A stretch of DNA of 64,000 nucleotides from positions 1,116,001 through 1,180,000 of the forward strand of contig NZ_LS999833.1 of NCBI RefSeq assembly GCF_900537175.1, given 5' to 3'. A program made the position numbers and the translations under genes. Shown here one piece after another: positions 45,043 to 54,753 of the stretch (position 1 is its first letter; the number at the start of each line of letters is the position of its first letter). The stretch is from Lentilitoribacter sp. Alg239-R112 (GTDB lineage: Bacteria > Pseudomonadota > Alphaproteobacteria > Rhizobiales > Rhizobiaceae). The notes under the pieces were generated by a model. The model saw only the letters and a program-made list of their open reading frames with translations. It was not told the DNA's origin and made no database searches.

Positions 45043-46680
45043 CTATTCAGCTGGAGCTAGATTGGGAGTTGCTTTTGGTGTTGAGCTACCCATAGGGGCC
45101 TCATCACGCACATCACCACGGATTGTTCTGTAAATATTGTAGGCCATGATCAAAGCTCCGCTAAGGAAGAGAAGACCACCAAACATCCGTGTTATGTAAT
45201 ACGGGTGCATCGCCGCAACAGATTCTGCAAAGGAATAAACAAGATAACCTTGTTGATCATATTCACGCCACATCAGACCTTGCTGGATACCAGCAACCCA
45301 CATCACCGCCGCATAAACAACGATACCAAGTGTGGCGAGCCAGAAGTGCCAGTTGACCAAACGAAGCGAATAAAGACGCTCGCGTTTCCAAAGTTTTGGC
45401 ACAAGGTAGTAGATAGCACCAAAGCTAATGAGACCATTCCACCCCAAAGCACCTGAGTGCACGTGGCCGATTGTCCAATCCGTATAGTGAGACAATGAAT
45501 TGACCACTTTGATAGACATCATTGGACCTTCAAATGTTGCCATGCCATAGAATGCAACAGAGATAACCATCATACGCAATATCGGATCAGTTCTGAGTTT
45601 ATCCCACGCGCCAGACAGGGTCATAAGGCCGTTGATCATACCACCCCATGATGGCATCCAAAGCATAATTGAGAAGACCATACCAAGTGTCTGAGCCCAA
45701 TCAGGCAAGGCTGTATAATGAAGGTGGTGCGGACCAGCCCAAATATACAGGAAGATCAGACCCCAAAAGTGAATAATAGACAAACGATATGAGTAAACCG
45801 GACGCTCGGCCTGTTTTGGAATGAAGTAATACATCATACCAAGGAAGCCAGCCGTCAGGAAGAACCCAACCGCATTATGACCATACCACCATTGTGTAAG
45901 CGCGTCTTGCACACCTGAGAACAATGAGTAGCTTTTTACGCCCAGAAAAGAGACAGGCACTGCAAGATTGTTTACAACATGCAGCATTGCTACGGTTACG
46001 ATGAAGGATAAAAAGAACCAGTTCGCAACGTAAATATGTGGCTCTTTACGTTTTACCAGCGTTCCCAAGAACACGAGCAGATAACAGACCCATACAATTG
46101 TTAACCAGATATCGACATACCATTCCGGTTCCGCATATTCGCGGCTTTGCGTAATACCAAGCAAATAACCAGTTGCAGCCATGAGAATAAATAGCTGATA
46201 ACCCCAGAATACAAACCATGCGAGATTACCACCCCATAGGCGCGCGCGGGTAGTGCGCTGCACTACGTAAAATGATGTCGCGATCAACGCATTACCACCA
46301 AACGCGAAAATAACCGCAGAGGTATGCAGCGGTCGAACACGTCCAAAATTTAACCAAGGCTCAAAATTCAATTCCGGCCATGCCAACTGCGCCGCAGCAA
46401 TGACACCGACGAGAAAGCCAACGACACCCCAAAGCAACGTGGCAATCACGCCATATTGGACCACGCCATCCAGATACCCTGTATCCTTTTCCTTGATTGC
46501 GACAGTTGGACCTTCCGAAAAGTCTACGCGCCTAAACAAGATAATACATGTAATTGATAGTGCAACTGCAAGCACCGTCATATGTGCTTGAAATAGTGCA
46601 TCTTTAGAAAGCCCTGCCGCTACAACAACCAAAAAGGTTGCTATTGCAGTGACAATAGCTTCTGGCAAATTTCTCATCAT
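45043..46680 (-). CDS. ccoN: cbb3-type cytochrome c oxidase subunit I (CcoN/FixN)
   Basis: The catalytic haem-copper subunit, 545 residues with about 12-14 membrane helices. Landmark segments: [20 protein letters not shown] (low-spin haem ligand), [32 protein letters not shown] (CuB histidines) and [21 protein letters not shown] ([16 protein letters not shown]). It reduces oxygen with high affinity. The start has GAGGGG upstream; a second ATG follows directly. An FNR box is 102 bases upstream. Confidence 0.97.
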   Translation of the reverse strand: MMRNLPEAIVTAIATFLVVVAAGLSKDALFQAHMTVLAVALSITCIILFRRVDFSEGPTVAIKEKDTGYLDGVVQYGVIATLLWGVVGFLVGVIAAAQLAWPELNFEPWLNFGRVRPLHTSAVIFAFGGNALIATSFYVVQRTTRARLWGGNLAWFVFWGYQLFILMAATGYLLGITQSREYAEPEWYVDIWLTIVWVCYLLVFLGTLVKRKEPHIYVANWFFLSFIVTVAMLHVVNNLAVPVSFLGVKSYSLFSGVQDALTQWWYGHNAVGFFLTAGFLGMMYYFIPKQAERPVYSYRLSIIHFWGLIFLYIWAGPHHLHYTALPDWAQTLGMVFSIMLWMPSWGGMINGLMTLSGAWDKLRTDPILRMMVISVAFYGMATFEGPMMSIKVVNSLSHYTDWTIGHVHSGALGWNGLISFGAIYYLVPKLWKRERLYSLRLVNWHFWLATLGIVVYAAVMWVAGIQQGLMWREYDQQGYLVYSFAESVAAMHPYYITRMFGGLLFLSGALIMAYNIYRTIRGDVRDEAPMGSSTPKATPNLAPAE

Positions 46681-46781
46681 AATGAGCCCCTCAAAAGTTT
46701 AAACAGAATCATCCCGCCAAATAATGTATCATATGGCAGACCGATTTTGCCGGAAGATGGATGAAAAAGATGACAGTCGCT

Positions 46782-46795
46782 TTGACATAGATCAA
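46782..46795. promoter_or_regulatory. FNR/FixK box between ccoN and the hemerythrin-like gene
   Basis: TTGAC-ATAG-ATCAA matches the FNR consensus with one difference. It lies between the divergent ccoNOQP operon (start 46680) and the 46862 gene (67 bases away), and could control either or both. Confidence 0.75.
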
Positions 46796-46861
46796 GGAAA
46801 CAAACTCATATGCTGATTAAATTTGTCGCAGTAACGAGACACCCATAAGGTAGATTTAATA

Positions 46862-47302
46862 ATGGATGAAGCGACGGAAGCTTCCATTTTCGATGGACTA
46901 AATAACCATCTTAAAACACAACACGCGCTTTGTGACGCATTAGAAAAGATAGCCGATGGTCTACCCTCCAATGTTGACCGACAAGAATGTCTCCATCTCG
47001 CAAAAAGCATTTTCCCGATTGTCAAACGCGCGCATGAGTTCGAAGAAAAAAATCTTTTCCCGATTTTTTCTCAATCAAAATATCAGGCTGATCCCGAAGC
47101 AGTTCTAGCCCGACTGCATTCAGAGCACTGGGAAGATGAAAGTTACGCGCTTGAACTGCAAGATGCTCTCACGGAGTTTGCAGCAAATTCACCAACAAGC
47201 AATCCGGAAGCCCTTGGATATATGCTCCGAGGTTTTTTTGGAAGTTTAAGGCGACACATTGCCTCTGAAGAAGAGTTCTTCAATCCAAAACTAACAATGT
47301 GA
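46862..47302 (+). CDS. hemerythrin/HHE-domain protein
   Basis: A 146-residue four-helix protein with a spaced histidine/acid pattern: NNHLKTQHALCDALE, RAHEFEEKNLFPIF, LHSEHWEDESYALE and LRRHIASEEEFFNPKL. This is the HHE cation-binding layout of hemerythrin-like proteins, which bind a di-iron centre and sense or carry oxygen or nitric oxide. It is divergent from ccoN, has an FNR box in front, and its stop overlaps the possible GTG start of hemN, so it belongs to the microaerobic module. Confidence 0.82.
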   Translation: MDEATEASIFDGLNNHLKTQHALCDALEKIADGLPSNVDRQECLHLAKSIFPIVKRAHEFEEKNLFPIFSQSKYQADPEAVLARLHSEHWEDESYALELQDALTEFAANSPTSNPEALGYMLRGFFGSLRRHIASEEEFFNPKLTM

Positions 47303-48669
47303 GACTACCTATGTTTGTGCCAAAATCAGAAATAATCACAAAATTAAGTGCAAACGTGCCGCGGTACACGTCCTATCCTACTGCGCCGAACTTTTCTCCC
47401 GATCTGGGGCCACAACTTGTCGAGAAAATGCATGCAAGCATCGACAATGGTGGTGCATTATCTATCTATATTCATATCCCATATTGTGATCGGTTATGTT
47501 GGTTTTGTGGATGCCATACAAAGCAAACCAAGTCGTATATTCCAATATCCTATTACGTAGAAACACTTCTTGAGGAGATAGAGCTTCATCGCAAGGCACT
47601 CGCGCGTAGTCCCGAGGTTGCCCACATTCATTTTGGTGGCGGCTCACCCAGTATGTTAAAAAGCGACGACTTCAACGAACTTTCAAAAAAGCTTCGTACA
47701 TCATTTAGAGTGACTGAAAAAACAGAAATCAGTGTCGAAATTGATCCCAACGATATGTCGGATGATATGTTGGTCGGACTTCAAAAAATCGGCATCACCC
47801 GCGCCAGTATCGGCGTGCAAGATTTTGACCCTGACGTTCAGGAAGCGATCAATCGTCCTCAAACATTTGAACAAACACGAGATCTTATTGAAGAGCTGAG
47901 ATCTATTAATATTTCATCCATCAATGTCGACGCGCTTTATGGCCTGCCGCGACAGGATATGAATAGGCTTAATAATACGCTTGAGAAAGTAATATCACTA
48001 TCTCCCGATCGCGTTGCCATGTTTGGTTATGCTCATGTTCCCTGGCTTAAAAAACATCAGAACATGATCAATGACCAAGAACTTCCAAATATTGAACAAC
48101 GGCACCAACAAGCAGATTTTGCAGATCAGTTCTTAACGTCAAGTGGGCTACAGAAGATTGGAATTGATCACTATGCTACGCCAGAAGACAGCCTGACGAA
48201 AGCTTTAAACGAGGGAACACTTCACCGGAATTTTCAAGGCTATACAACAGATCAATGTAACAATTTATTAGGTCTCGGTGCATCTTCAATAAACCAATAC
48301 GATGGTGGATTTATTCAAAACACGGTTCCAACCAAGCAGTACAAAGCACAAATCAGCGAAGGAAAATTCGCAGCAAACCGAGGTTATGAGCTTACGCAAG
48401 ATGATCGGATAAGAGGTTATGTGATTGAGCGTCTTATGTGTGATTTCAGCTTCAATTTTGATGATGTTGCGATAAAATTTGGAGATACCGGCGCCCCAAT
48501 TATTGAAACTGCAAAATCAGTGGTTCTCCAAGATTCAGATGATTTATGCTGGATAGGCGACGGTAAATTTAACGTCAGCGCTGACAAACGTGCTTTCACT
48601 CGTATTGTTGCTTCCAAATTCGATGCATATCTTAGCAAACAGAACTCAAAATTTTCAAAACCAATTTAG
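47299..48669 (+). CDS. hemN: oxygen-independent coproporphyrinogen III oxidase (radical SAM)
   Basis: Decarboxylates coproporphyrinogen III to protoporphyrinogen IX without oxygen, for haem synthesis in microaerobic cells. 456 residues from GTG 47299 (overlapping the upstream stop) or 452 from ATG 47311. The cluster motif CDRLCWFCGC (C-x3-C-x2-C-x-C) is that of true HemN rather than HemW. Other blocks: YTSYPTAPNFSPDL, VAHIHFGGGSPSML, RASIGVQDFDPDVQEAINR, and the C-terminal HemN domain (DDRIRGYVIERLMCDF). It converges with fnrL, overlapping by 4 bases. Confidence 0.95.
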   Translation: MRLPMFVPKSEIITKLSANVPRYTSYPTAPNFSPDLGPQLVEKMHASIDNGGALSIYIHIPYCDRLCWFCGCHTKQTKSYIPISYYVETLLEEIELHRKALARSPEVAHIHFGGGSPSMLKSDDFNELSKKLRTSFRVTEKTEISVEIDPNDMSDDMLVGLQKIGITRASIGVQDFDPDVQEAINRPQTFEQTRDLIEELRSINISSINVDALYGLPRQDMNRLNNTLEKVISLSPDRVAMFGYAHVPWLKKHQNMINDQELPNIEQRHQQADFADQFLTSSGLQKIGIDHYATPEDSLTKALNEGTLHRNFQGYTTDQCNNLLGLGASSINQYDGGFIQNTVPTKQYKAQISEGKFAANRGYELTQDDRIRGYVIERLMCDFSFNFDDVAIKFGDTGAPIIETAKSVVLQDSDDLCWIGDGKFNVSADKRAFTRIVASKFDAYLSKQNSKFSKPI

Positions 48670-49400
48670 TCCTTTTGGACTTCGCAGGCCCGTTCTAACC
48701 GATCCAGATCCCTAACGATTACGGTTCGATTATGTTCAATTTCAATAACGCCAACTTTTCGCAATTTCGTAATTTGTCTTGAAACTGTTTCAATTGTCAA
48801 GCCAAGGAAATCTGCAATATCGGCACGTTTAAGCGGTATCTCAAACATGACATCTGAATTTTTTAACCCTGCTTCAGGGTCAATGTTACTTGCTATCATA
48901 AAGAAAAAGCTTGCAACTTTTTCACCAGCGGTTTTGCGACCCAAGGTCAACATCCACTCGCGCGCCTCATCTAACTCTTTTAATGATTGCTCGTGTAGCC
49001 GATGTTCCAATTCAGGCGATTGGTCGATCAACTCGTCCATCACTTTCGCAGGGAATGAACATAACCGTACATCGGTTGCAGCTTCTGCGGAAACACCAGA
49101 CTGACGCTTGAATGGACGACCGAGAAAATCGGGTGCAAACTGCAAACCAACAATCTGTTGCCGACCATCGGCCATCAGTTTAACCAGTTTGACGACACCA
49201 GACATAATGTTGGAATAAGTAGAAATATCCTCGCCACCAGCAATCAATTCTTTATCACTCGACTGGCTATGCTTTGTCGTATGCTTACTCAATTTAATAA
49301 GCTGATCAGGTGATAATGCTCCACATATACCTTTATGCCTTGCTTCACACGCCTGACAAATTTTAGGCACTTCAGAATTATGAATATCTTGTCGTGTCAT
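48666..49400 (-). CDS. fnrL: Crp/Fnr-family oxygen-sensing regulator (FnrL/FnrN type)
   Basis: The start at 49400 (MTRQDIHNSEVPKICQAC) gives 244 residues, the usual length; a longer ORF from 49490 adds unrelated residues. Cysteines at about 15, 18, 26 and 114 (CQACEARHKGIC and VRLCSFP) correspond to the four ligands of the oxygen-labile 4Fe-4S cluster of FNR. The cNMP-type beta-roll is followed by a dimer helix and a Crp-type HTH with TIETVSRQITKL; the E-x-x-SR residues read TTGAT half-sites. It is the likely controller of the FNR boxes at 43162 and 46782. Confidence 0.92.
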   Translation of the reverse strand: MTRQDIHNSEVPKICQACEARHKGICGALSPDQLIKLSKHTTKHSQSSDKELIAGGEDISTYSNIMSGVVKLVKLMADGRQQIVGLQFAPDFLGRPFKRQSGVSAEAATDVRLCSFPAKVMDELIDQSPELEHRLHEQSLKELDEAREWMLTLGRKTAGEKVASFFFMIASNIDPEAGLKNSDVMFEIPLKRADIADFLGLTIETVSRQITKLRKVGVIEIEHNRTVIVRDLDRLERACEVQKD

Positions 49401-49573
49401 TTTTATCAGAATCTCTACTGCTACAGTGAAACGGACGTTAGCAGGCCGTTTATCACATGGGAATAGCCCCTTCCCCGATTTGTCGGTCATTTATCGTTAT
49501 GTAGAATTTGCCGCACTTGGCCACTTCCCTTCGCCAAGACCTAATTTCCAGAGTTTACTGATCAAATTATTAT

Positions 49574-50947
49574 CTAATTGGTGATGATTTCGGGCCCCAT
49601 GAAATAGGTCGGCAATGCTGTTGATATCAATGGTATGTAAGTAACCATGATTAGGAACACAAACAGAATACTTAACCAAGGCAAAGCAGCTTTAACTACA
49701 TTCCACATTGGCATTCCAGCAACACCAGATGTTACGAACAGGTTCAGACCTACAGGTGGTGTAATCATGCCAATTTCCATATTTACCACCATGATAATAC
49801 CAAGATGAATAGGGTCGATCCCGAGTTCTATAGCAATCGGGAACACAAGAGGTGCCACGATTACAATCAGACCGGACGGCTCCATAAATTGGCCGCCAAT
49901 CAACAAGATGATGTTCACAACTATCAGAAATGCCCACCACTCAAGGCCAGCATCGAGCATGGCGCCTGCTATTTGTTGTGGAATTTGCTCATCCGTCAAT
50001 ACGTGTTTGAGGATTAAAGCATTGGCGATAATAAACATCAATGTGATGGTTAGTTTGCCTGCTTCAAATAATGTTTTGCGCGTATCTTCATGCACAAAAG
50101 CCGTGAATAAAGTATGAGGTTTCTTCAAAAATGAGTAGTTCTTACCATCGTTGTTGGCCAAAGGACCCATGTCACGATAAATAAATACTGCGATAATAAA
50201 TGCATAAACGGAGGCAACTGCCGCCGCTTCAGTGGGAGTAAAGATACCACCATAAATACCGCCCAGAATAATCACAATCAGAAACAGGCCCCAACCCGCT
50301 TCACGACCCGAGGCAAACACTTCGCCCCACCCTTTCCATTCGCCCTTTGGCAGGTTTTTGATCTTGGCAACAATATAAATTCCTGCCATCAACATACCAC
50401 CTGCCATCAAACCCGGAATGACACCTGCGAGAAACATACGTCCCACGGACACATCTGTGGCTGATGCATAAACAACCATAACAATGGATGGAGGAATTAG
50501 AATGCCTAATGTTCCAGCGTTACAGATAATTCCGGCAGCAAACTCTTTAGAATACCCCACCTGTCGCATACCTGCGATAACAATAGATCCAATTGCAACC
50601 ACGGTAGCCGGAGATGAACCCGATAGAGCTGCAAACAACATACATGCGAACACGCCTGCAATTGCCAAGCCACCTGGCAAATGTCCCACAAGCGCAATTG
50701 AGAATCGAATAATCCGCTTAGCCACACCACCGGTGGACATAAAACTGGAAGCCAGAATGAAAAACGGAATGGCGAGCAATGTATAGTGACCGGCCATAGC
50801 TTCATAAAAAGTTTGCGCGATAGACGCTAGCGAGCTATCAGATGCTAGCAGCAGAAATGAAATTGAACTTAACCCAAGTGCAACAGCAATTGGAACACCA
50901 AGCAAAAGGAGCGTGATGATCGCGGCAAATAATAGAGCAACTTCCAC
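49574..50947 (-). CDS. dctM: TRAP transporter large permease (DctM)
   Basis: A 457-residue membrane protein with about 12 helices, the ion-coupled permease of a TRAP importer. Family landmarks: LLLLGVPIAVALGLSS, AIPFFILASSFMSTGGVA, ALSGSSPATVVAIGSIVIAGM, GILIPPSIVMVVY and NMEIGMITPPVGLNLFV. It lies three bases after dctQ. With DctP and DctQ it imports organic acids, most likely C4-dicarboxylates judging by the dctBD neighbours. Confidence 0.94.
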   Translation of the reverse strand: MEVALLFAAIITLLLLGVPIAVALGLSSISFLLLASDSSLASIAQTFYEAMAGHYTLLAIPFFILASSFMSTGGVAKRIIRFSIALVGHLPGGLAIAGVFACMLFAALSGSSPATVVAIGSIVIAGMRQVGYSKEFAAGIICNAGTLGILIPPSIVMVVYASATDVSVGRMFLAGVIPGLMAGGMLMAGIYIVAKIKNLPKGEWKGWGEVFASGREAGWGLFLIVIILGGIYGGIFTPTEAAAVASVYAFIIAVFIYRDMGPLANNDGKNYSFLKKPHTLFTAFVHEDTRKTLFEAGKLTITLMFIIANALILKHVLTDEQIPQQIAGAMLDAGLEWWAFLIVVNIILLIGGQFMEPSGLIVIVAPLVFPIAIELGIDPIHLGIIMVVNMEIGMITPPVGLNLFVTSGVAGMPMWNVVKAALPWLSILFVFLIMVTYIPLISTALPTYFMGPEIITN

Positions 50948-50950
50948 AAC

Positions 50951-51685
50951 TTAGCCCTCCTTCTTGTTCTGCTGTTCGTCGGCTGCAACCATTGCCGCAG
51001 CTTCTTCCACGGCATCTTCTGCCTCGTGACTAACGATGATCAGATCACGAGTTCCTCTCACAACAGAAAGCCCTAACTGACAAAACCTAAAAAGCAATAA
51101 TCCAAACCCAACAGGTAATACAAAATACGGTACGAGGCGCGGAAGCTTCTCATAAGCTTCGCCATCGTTAAACCAAGTGGCTAAAAACTGAAAAACAGGT
51201 GGCATGTCGATATCATTGGTTTCGTACCAACCTTTGCCTAAGAAATCTGCTTCAAATCCAGTTGGAAACCAGCGGCCAGTTGTTTGTGGAAGATTGGCAA
51301 AATTTGACCAAAAATCCCACCCACCTTTAAACAGCAAGAACGCATATATGATGCAACATAAGACAGAGACATATGCCATCGCCCGCCTTATGTCCTTTGG
51401 CATGAGATTAAGCACCGCATCCACACCCAAATGAGAAACCGTTTTAACGCAATAACTAATGCCAAGAATAACAAGCCATGCAAACAAAATCGTCGTTAAT
51501 TCCAGCCCCCACAGCAGTTGAGTTGGCAAATGTAATGCTACTGTAATGGGTTGGAAAACCTCTGCATTAAAAACATAACGAACAACCACATTTACAAATG
51601 TGATGAGGGTCATAAGCCCCAATATCAAAGCGATAAGGTTTTCTTCGATTTTATCTGTGAATGTAAGTTTGGATGCTTCACTCAT
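50951..51685 (-). CDS. dctQ: TRAP transporter small permease (DctQ)
   Basis: The start at 51685 (MSEASKLTFTDKIEENLIA) has GGGAGG about 10 bases upstream, giving 244 residues; the longer ORF from 51751 runs into the terminator after dctP. Four membrane helices with the DctQ pattern (NLIALILGLMTLITFVNVVVRY, LTTILFAWLVILGISYCVK). There is an unusual periplasmic insertion of about 60 residues between helices 3 and 4 (FWSNFANLPQTTGRWFPTGF), making it longer than the typical 160-200 residues; this form occurs in a subgroup of alphaproteobacterial systems. Confidence 0.9.
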   Translation of the reverse strand: MSEASKLTFTDKIEENLIALILGLMTLITFVNVVVRYVFNAEVFQPITVALHLPTQLLWGLELTTILFAWLVILGISYCVKTVSHLGVDAVLNLMPKDIRRAMAYVSVLCCIIYAFLLFKGGWDFWSNFANLPQTTGRWFPTGFEADFLGKGWYETNDIDMPPVFQFLATWFNDGEAYEKLPRLVPYFVLPVGFGLLLFRFCQLGLSVVRGTRDLIIVSHEAEDAVEEAAAMVAADEQQNKKEG

Positions 51686-51720
51686 TCGCCCACGCCTCCC
51701 ATGCGAAGTGAATAATCTTT

Positions 51721-51751
51721 TAAAAAATGCGGAGGAAAGGTTCCACCGCAT
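51721..51751 (-). terminator. intercistronic terminator between dctP and dctQ
   Basis: On the minus strand ATGCGGTGG / CCTCCGCAT forms a 9-bp stem with one mismatch, followed by a run of six T. It lies just after the dctP stop. It would end most transcripts after the binding-protein gene and let a minority continue into dctQM. Confidence 0.7.
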
Positions 51752-51783
51752 CTTTCATTTTTTTAAGTGTAAATCACTCGGAT

Positions 51784-52788
51784 TTACTTTGCCATCATGT
51801 TGATTTTTTGAGCAGCAGCGATGTTGTCTGCGCCAACGTCGCCCTCAAATTTTGCCCAAACTGGCTTCATAACTTCAACCCATGCAGCTCGCTGTTCAGG
51901 GCTTAACTCACGAACAACACCACCAGCGGCAATTACCGCAGCTTTCGCTTCTTGATTAACTTTTGCTGATTCGGCATTACGTGTTTGGGTTACTTCTGAC
52001 ATGATTGTAGCAAGCTGATCGCGAACATCAGCATCTAATCCGTCCCACCATTTAGTAGAGGTTACAACCAGGTAATCCAAAATACCGTGGTTAGATTCCG
52101 TCACACCATCCTGTACTTCAAAGAATTTTTTGCCGTAAATATTTGACCAAGTGTTTTCCTGACCATCCACAACGCCCGTTTGCAGAGCACCATAAACTTC
52201 AGAGAATGCCATTTTTTGCGGAATGCCGCCGATTGCATCCATCTGTGCAACAAGCACATCAGAAGACTGAACACGGAACTTTAGGCCTTTGGCATCTGTT
52301 GGTTCAATAAGCGGCTTACTAGCTGAGATTTGTTTCATGCCATTATGCCAGAAAGCTAAACCAAGAAGGCCACGTTTCTTCATTGAATTTTTCATAGCTT
52401 GGCCAGCTTCCGAGCTTTGGAAAGCATCAACCGCATTTACATCATTAAACATGAATGGCAAATCAAATAAACGGAACTGTTTTGTAAATTTTTCAAATTT
52501 GGAAAGCGACGGTGCCGCCATTTGAACATCACCGAGAAGCAAAGCTTCAAGAACTTTGTCATCGTTATAGAGACTTGAGTTAGGGAAAACTTCCATACAA
52601 GCTTTACCGTTCATTTCCTCATTCACGCGTTTTTCGAGCAATGTGGCCGCAATGCCTTTTGGATGCTTGTCTGTATTTGTCACATGACTAAACTTGATAA
52701 CAATTTCACCATCATCGCAATTGGCAAATGCTACACTTGGTACCATAACAACAGCTGCAACGCATGCAGCTTTCAATAAATTTTTCAT
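51784..52788 (-). CDS. dctP: TRAP transporter substrate-binding protein (DctP)
   Basis: A 334-residue periplasmic binding protein with a signal peptide (residues 1-22, cleavage after SVAFA). Hallmarks: IVIKFSHVTNTDKHPKGIAA, EMNGKACMEVFPNSSLYND, ALLLGDVQMAAPSLSKF, KGLKFRVQSSDVLVAQM with the substrate-carboxylate arginine, and GVVDGQENTWSNIYGKKFFEVQ. It belongs to the DctP/TAXI-independent C4-dicarboxylate group. It is divergent from dctB. Confidence 0.95.
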   Translation of the reverse strand: MKNLLKAACVAAVVMVPSVAFANCDDGEIVIKFSHVTNTDKHPKGIAATLLEKRVNEEMNGKACMEVFPNSSLYNDDKVLEALLLGDVQMAAPSLSKFEKFTKQFRLFDLPFMFNDVNAVDAFQSSEAGQAMKNSMKKRGLLGLAFWHNGMKQISASKPLIEPTDAKGLKFRVQSSDVLVAQMDAIGGIPQKMAFSEVYGALQTGVVDGQENTWSNIYGKKFFEVQDGVTESNHGILDYLVVTSTKWWDGLDADVRDQLATIMSEVTQTRNAESAKVNQEAKAAVIAAGGVVRELSPEQRAAWVEVMKPVWAKFEGDVGADNIAAAQKINMMAK

Positions 52789-52935
52789 ATTGTTCTCCCA
52801 GGAATTAACAATCGACCTTCCAGCCGTGAGGATAGATCATACTTTCGATATTCTTTTTTCAAGTATTTTTTTCTAGAAAAAATTTACCCATAAAAAACAG
52901 ATAGATAACTCGTTCGACACGATTGATATTTGCAT

Positions 52936-52955
52936 TTGTGCGAAATTTCGCACAA
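52936..52955. promoter_or_regulatory. perfect 20-bp palindrome in the dctP-dctB divergent promoter
   Basis: TTGTGCGAAATTTCGCACAA is fully self-complementary. It lies 44 bases before dctB and 148 bases before dctP. Likely a binding site for the DctD response regulator (Fis-type HTH dimer). No GG-N10-GC sigma-54 promoter is apparent for dctP; a possible TTGAAA / TATGAT pair occurs instead. Confidence 0.6.
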
Positions 52956-52998
52956 GCTCAACGAAAGACGAATACACCTTTAAAGGACGCCAAACCCA

Positions 52999-54753
52999 GT
53001 GTTAAAGTTGATAAAACACAATCTGCTCTATGTTATCTATGTTTGCATTGCACTGGCAGTTACAGCGGCTATTTTTATTAATTCATACCACCGGAATCTT
53101 GATCAACTGGAAAACAGCGGCCAGATTAGAATTGAGCAGATTTCTGAACGATTATTGGGCAGAATAGAGAGCTTCCAACAGCTCCCGAATTTGCTCGCAA
53201 ACCGTCAGGAAATCCAAACACTACTCGCGGATAATGTATCAAATAATATTGTCAATGACATTCTACTGCGATCGGCCTTGTTGACCGGCGCCACTGAAAT
53301 ATTTGTACTTGATGAAGCTGGAATTTTGGTCGCCCAATCAAGTATTTATTCTGGCTCCGCTCCATCACAAACAGATTTTTTAAATGAACCATATGTTCGT
53401 GCAGCTATGAATGGTCGACTTGGATTTTATCATTCACTTGATTCAGGTGATGGAAGTAGGAGTTTTTATTTTGCAAGAGGTGTCATTACCAATAGTACAA
53501 AGCCGGTGGGCGCAGTCGTTGTAAAAGTTGGCGTTGACCGGCTAGAATTTGGCTGGAGTTTTGACGAAGAAGCCGTAACTTTTTTTGATAATCACAATGT
53601 GGTTTTTGTAACCAACCGCCCATCTCTCACACTTCAAATCGATGACTTAAACTTTGATAAGAACAATAACTATAACTTCCCTGAATATGACTATAAACTG
53701 CTGAAAAAATTTCCCAATTATACAAAGTCTAATATCTTTAAGCATGAGATACTAAATTTTGAGAAGGCAAATAATCTACCGCTACAGGCGCTGGTTCTGT
53801 CTAAGTATATTCCACAAATTGATTTAACAGCTAAGGGTTACTTTAACACAAAAGCCGCATTTGCGAATGCACGTCTGCAGGCTCTGTTAAGTGTTGCCAT
53901 TTTCTCCGGATTTGGCGTGACATTTTGGGCATTGTGGCAACGGCGCCAACGCCTCACTGATCGACTTGCCGTTGAAGAGGCTGCAAACACGAGGCTTGAA
54001 GCTCGCGTAGAGGAACGAACCGCACAGTTGAACAAAGCACAAGATCAGCTTGTTCAGGCAAGCAAATTGACAGCGTTAGGGCAATTGTCAGCGGGTATTG
54101 CTCACGAACTTAACCAACCATTGGCAGCTATTCAAAATTTTGCAGATACTGGGAAAAAACTATTAGAGCGTGAAAGGACCAGCGAAGCAACTGAGAATCT
54201 TGAACATATAACTCAACAGACCGCACGAATGAACCGCATTATTAAAAACCTCCGCTCCTTTGCACGGAAGGAAATCGAAAAATTTGAAACGGTGAATTTA
54301 CAAACAATAATCTACAGCAGTCTTAATCTCACTGAAATGCGCTGCAAAAACGAGAGCGTGGAAGTCATAACGATCGGTATTGAAAAACACCGCCTTGTTA
54401 GCGCAGGCAAAGTGCGTCTTGAACAAGTGATGGTCAATATAATCTCAAACGCAATAGATGCGATGTTAGATCAAGATGACAGAATCATAAGAATTGAACT
54501 CAGTGAAAACGAAGGAGCAGCCTTAATTAAGGTGTCGGATAATGGCCCTGGCTTAGACGATCCAAAACGTGTTTTTGAACCATTTTACTCAACAAAAGAT
54601 GTCGGATCCAGCAAAGGCCTAGGTCTGGGTTTGGCCATATCTCATGGTATAATTGGTAGCTTTGGTGGGGATCTTTACTGTGAGAACCAAACTCATGGCG
54701 GAGCACTTTTTACTATTTCATTACCATTACTATCGGACGGCCCAACAAAATGA
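52999..54753 (+). CDS. dctB: C4-dicarboxylate sensor histidine kinase (DctB)
   Basis: A 584-residue membrane sensor starting at GTG 52999. N-terminal helix (LLYVIYVCIALAVTAAIFIN), a periplasmic double-PAS-like sensor domain to about residue 295 (FVLDEAGILVAQSS, YFARGVITNSTKPVGAVVVKV), a second helix, a coiled coil (LEARVEERTAQLNKAQDQ), the H-box GIAHELNQPLAAIQNF, N-box NIISNAIDAML, and G boxes DNGPGL and GLGLGLAI. It signals to the overlapping dctD (4-base overlap). The substrate sensed is inferred from homology to DctB. Confidence 0.93.
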   Translation: MLKLIKHNLLYVIYVCIALAVTAAIFINSYHRNLDQLENSGQIRIEQISERLLGRIESFQQLPNLLANRQEIQTLLADNVSNNIVNDILLRSALLTGATEIFVLDEAGILVAQSSIYSGSAPSQTDFLNEPYVRAAMNGRLGFYHSLDSGDGSRSFYFARGVITNSTKPVGAVVVKVGVDRLEFGWSFDEEAVTFFDNHNVVFVTNRPSLTLQIDDLNFDKNNNYNFPEYDYKLLKKFPNYTKSNIFKHEILNFEKANNLPLQALVLSKYIPQIDLTAKGYFNTKAAFANARLQALLSVAIFSGFGVTFWALWQRRQRLTDRLAVEEAANTRLEARVEERTAQLNKAQDQLVQASKLTALGQLSAGIAHELNQPLAAIQNFADTGKKLLERERTSEATENLEHITQQTARMNRIIKNLRSFARKEIEKFETVNLQTIIYSSLNLTEMRCKNESVEVITIGIEKHRLVSAGKVRLEQVMVNIISNAIDAMLDQDDRIIRIELSENEGAALIKVSDNGPGLDDPKRVFEPFYSTKDVGSSKGLGLGLAISHGIIGSFGGDLYCENQTHGGALFTISLPLLSDGPTK

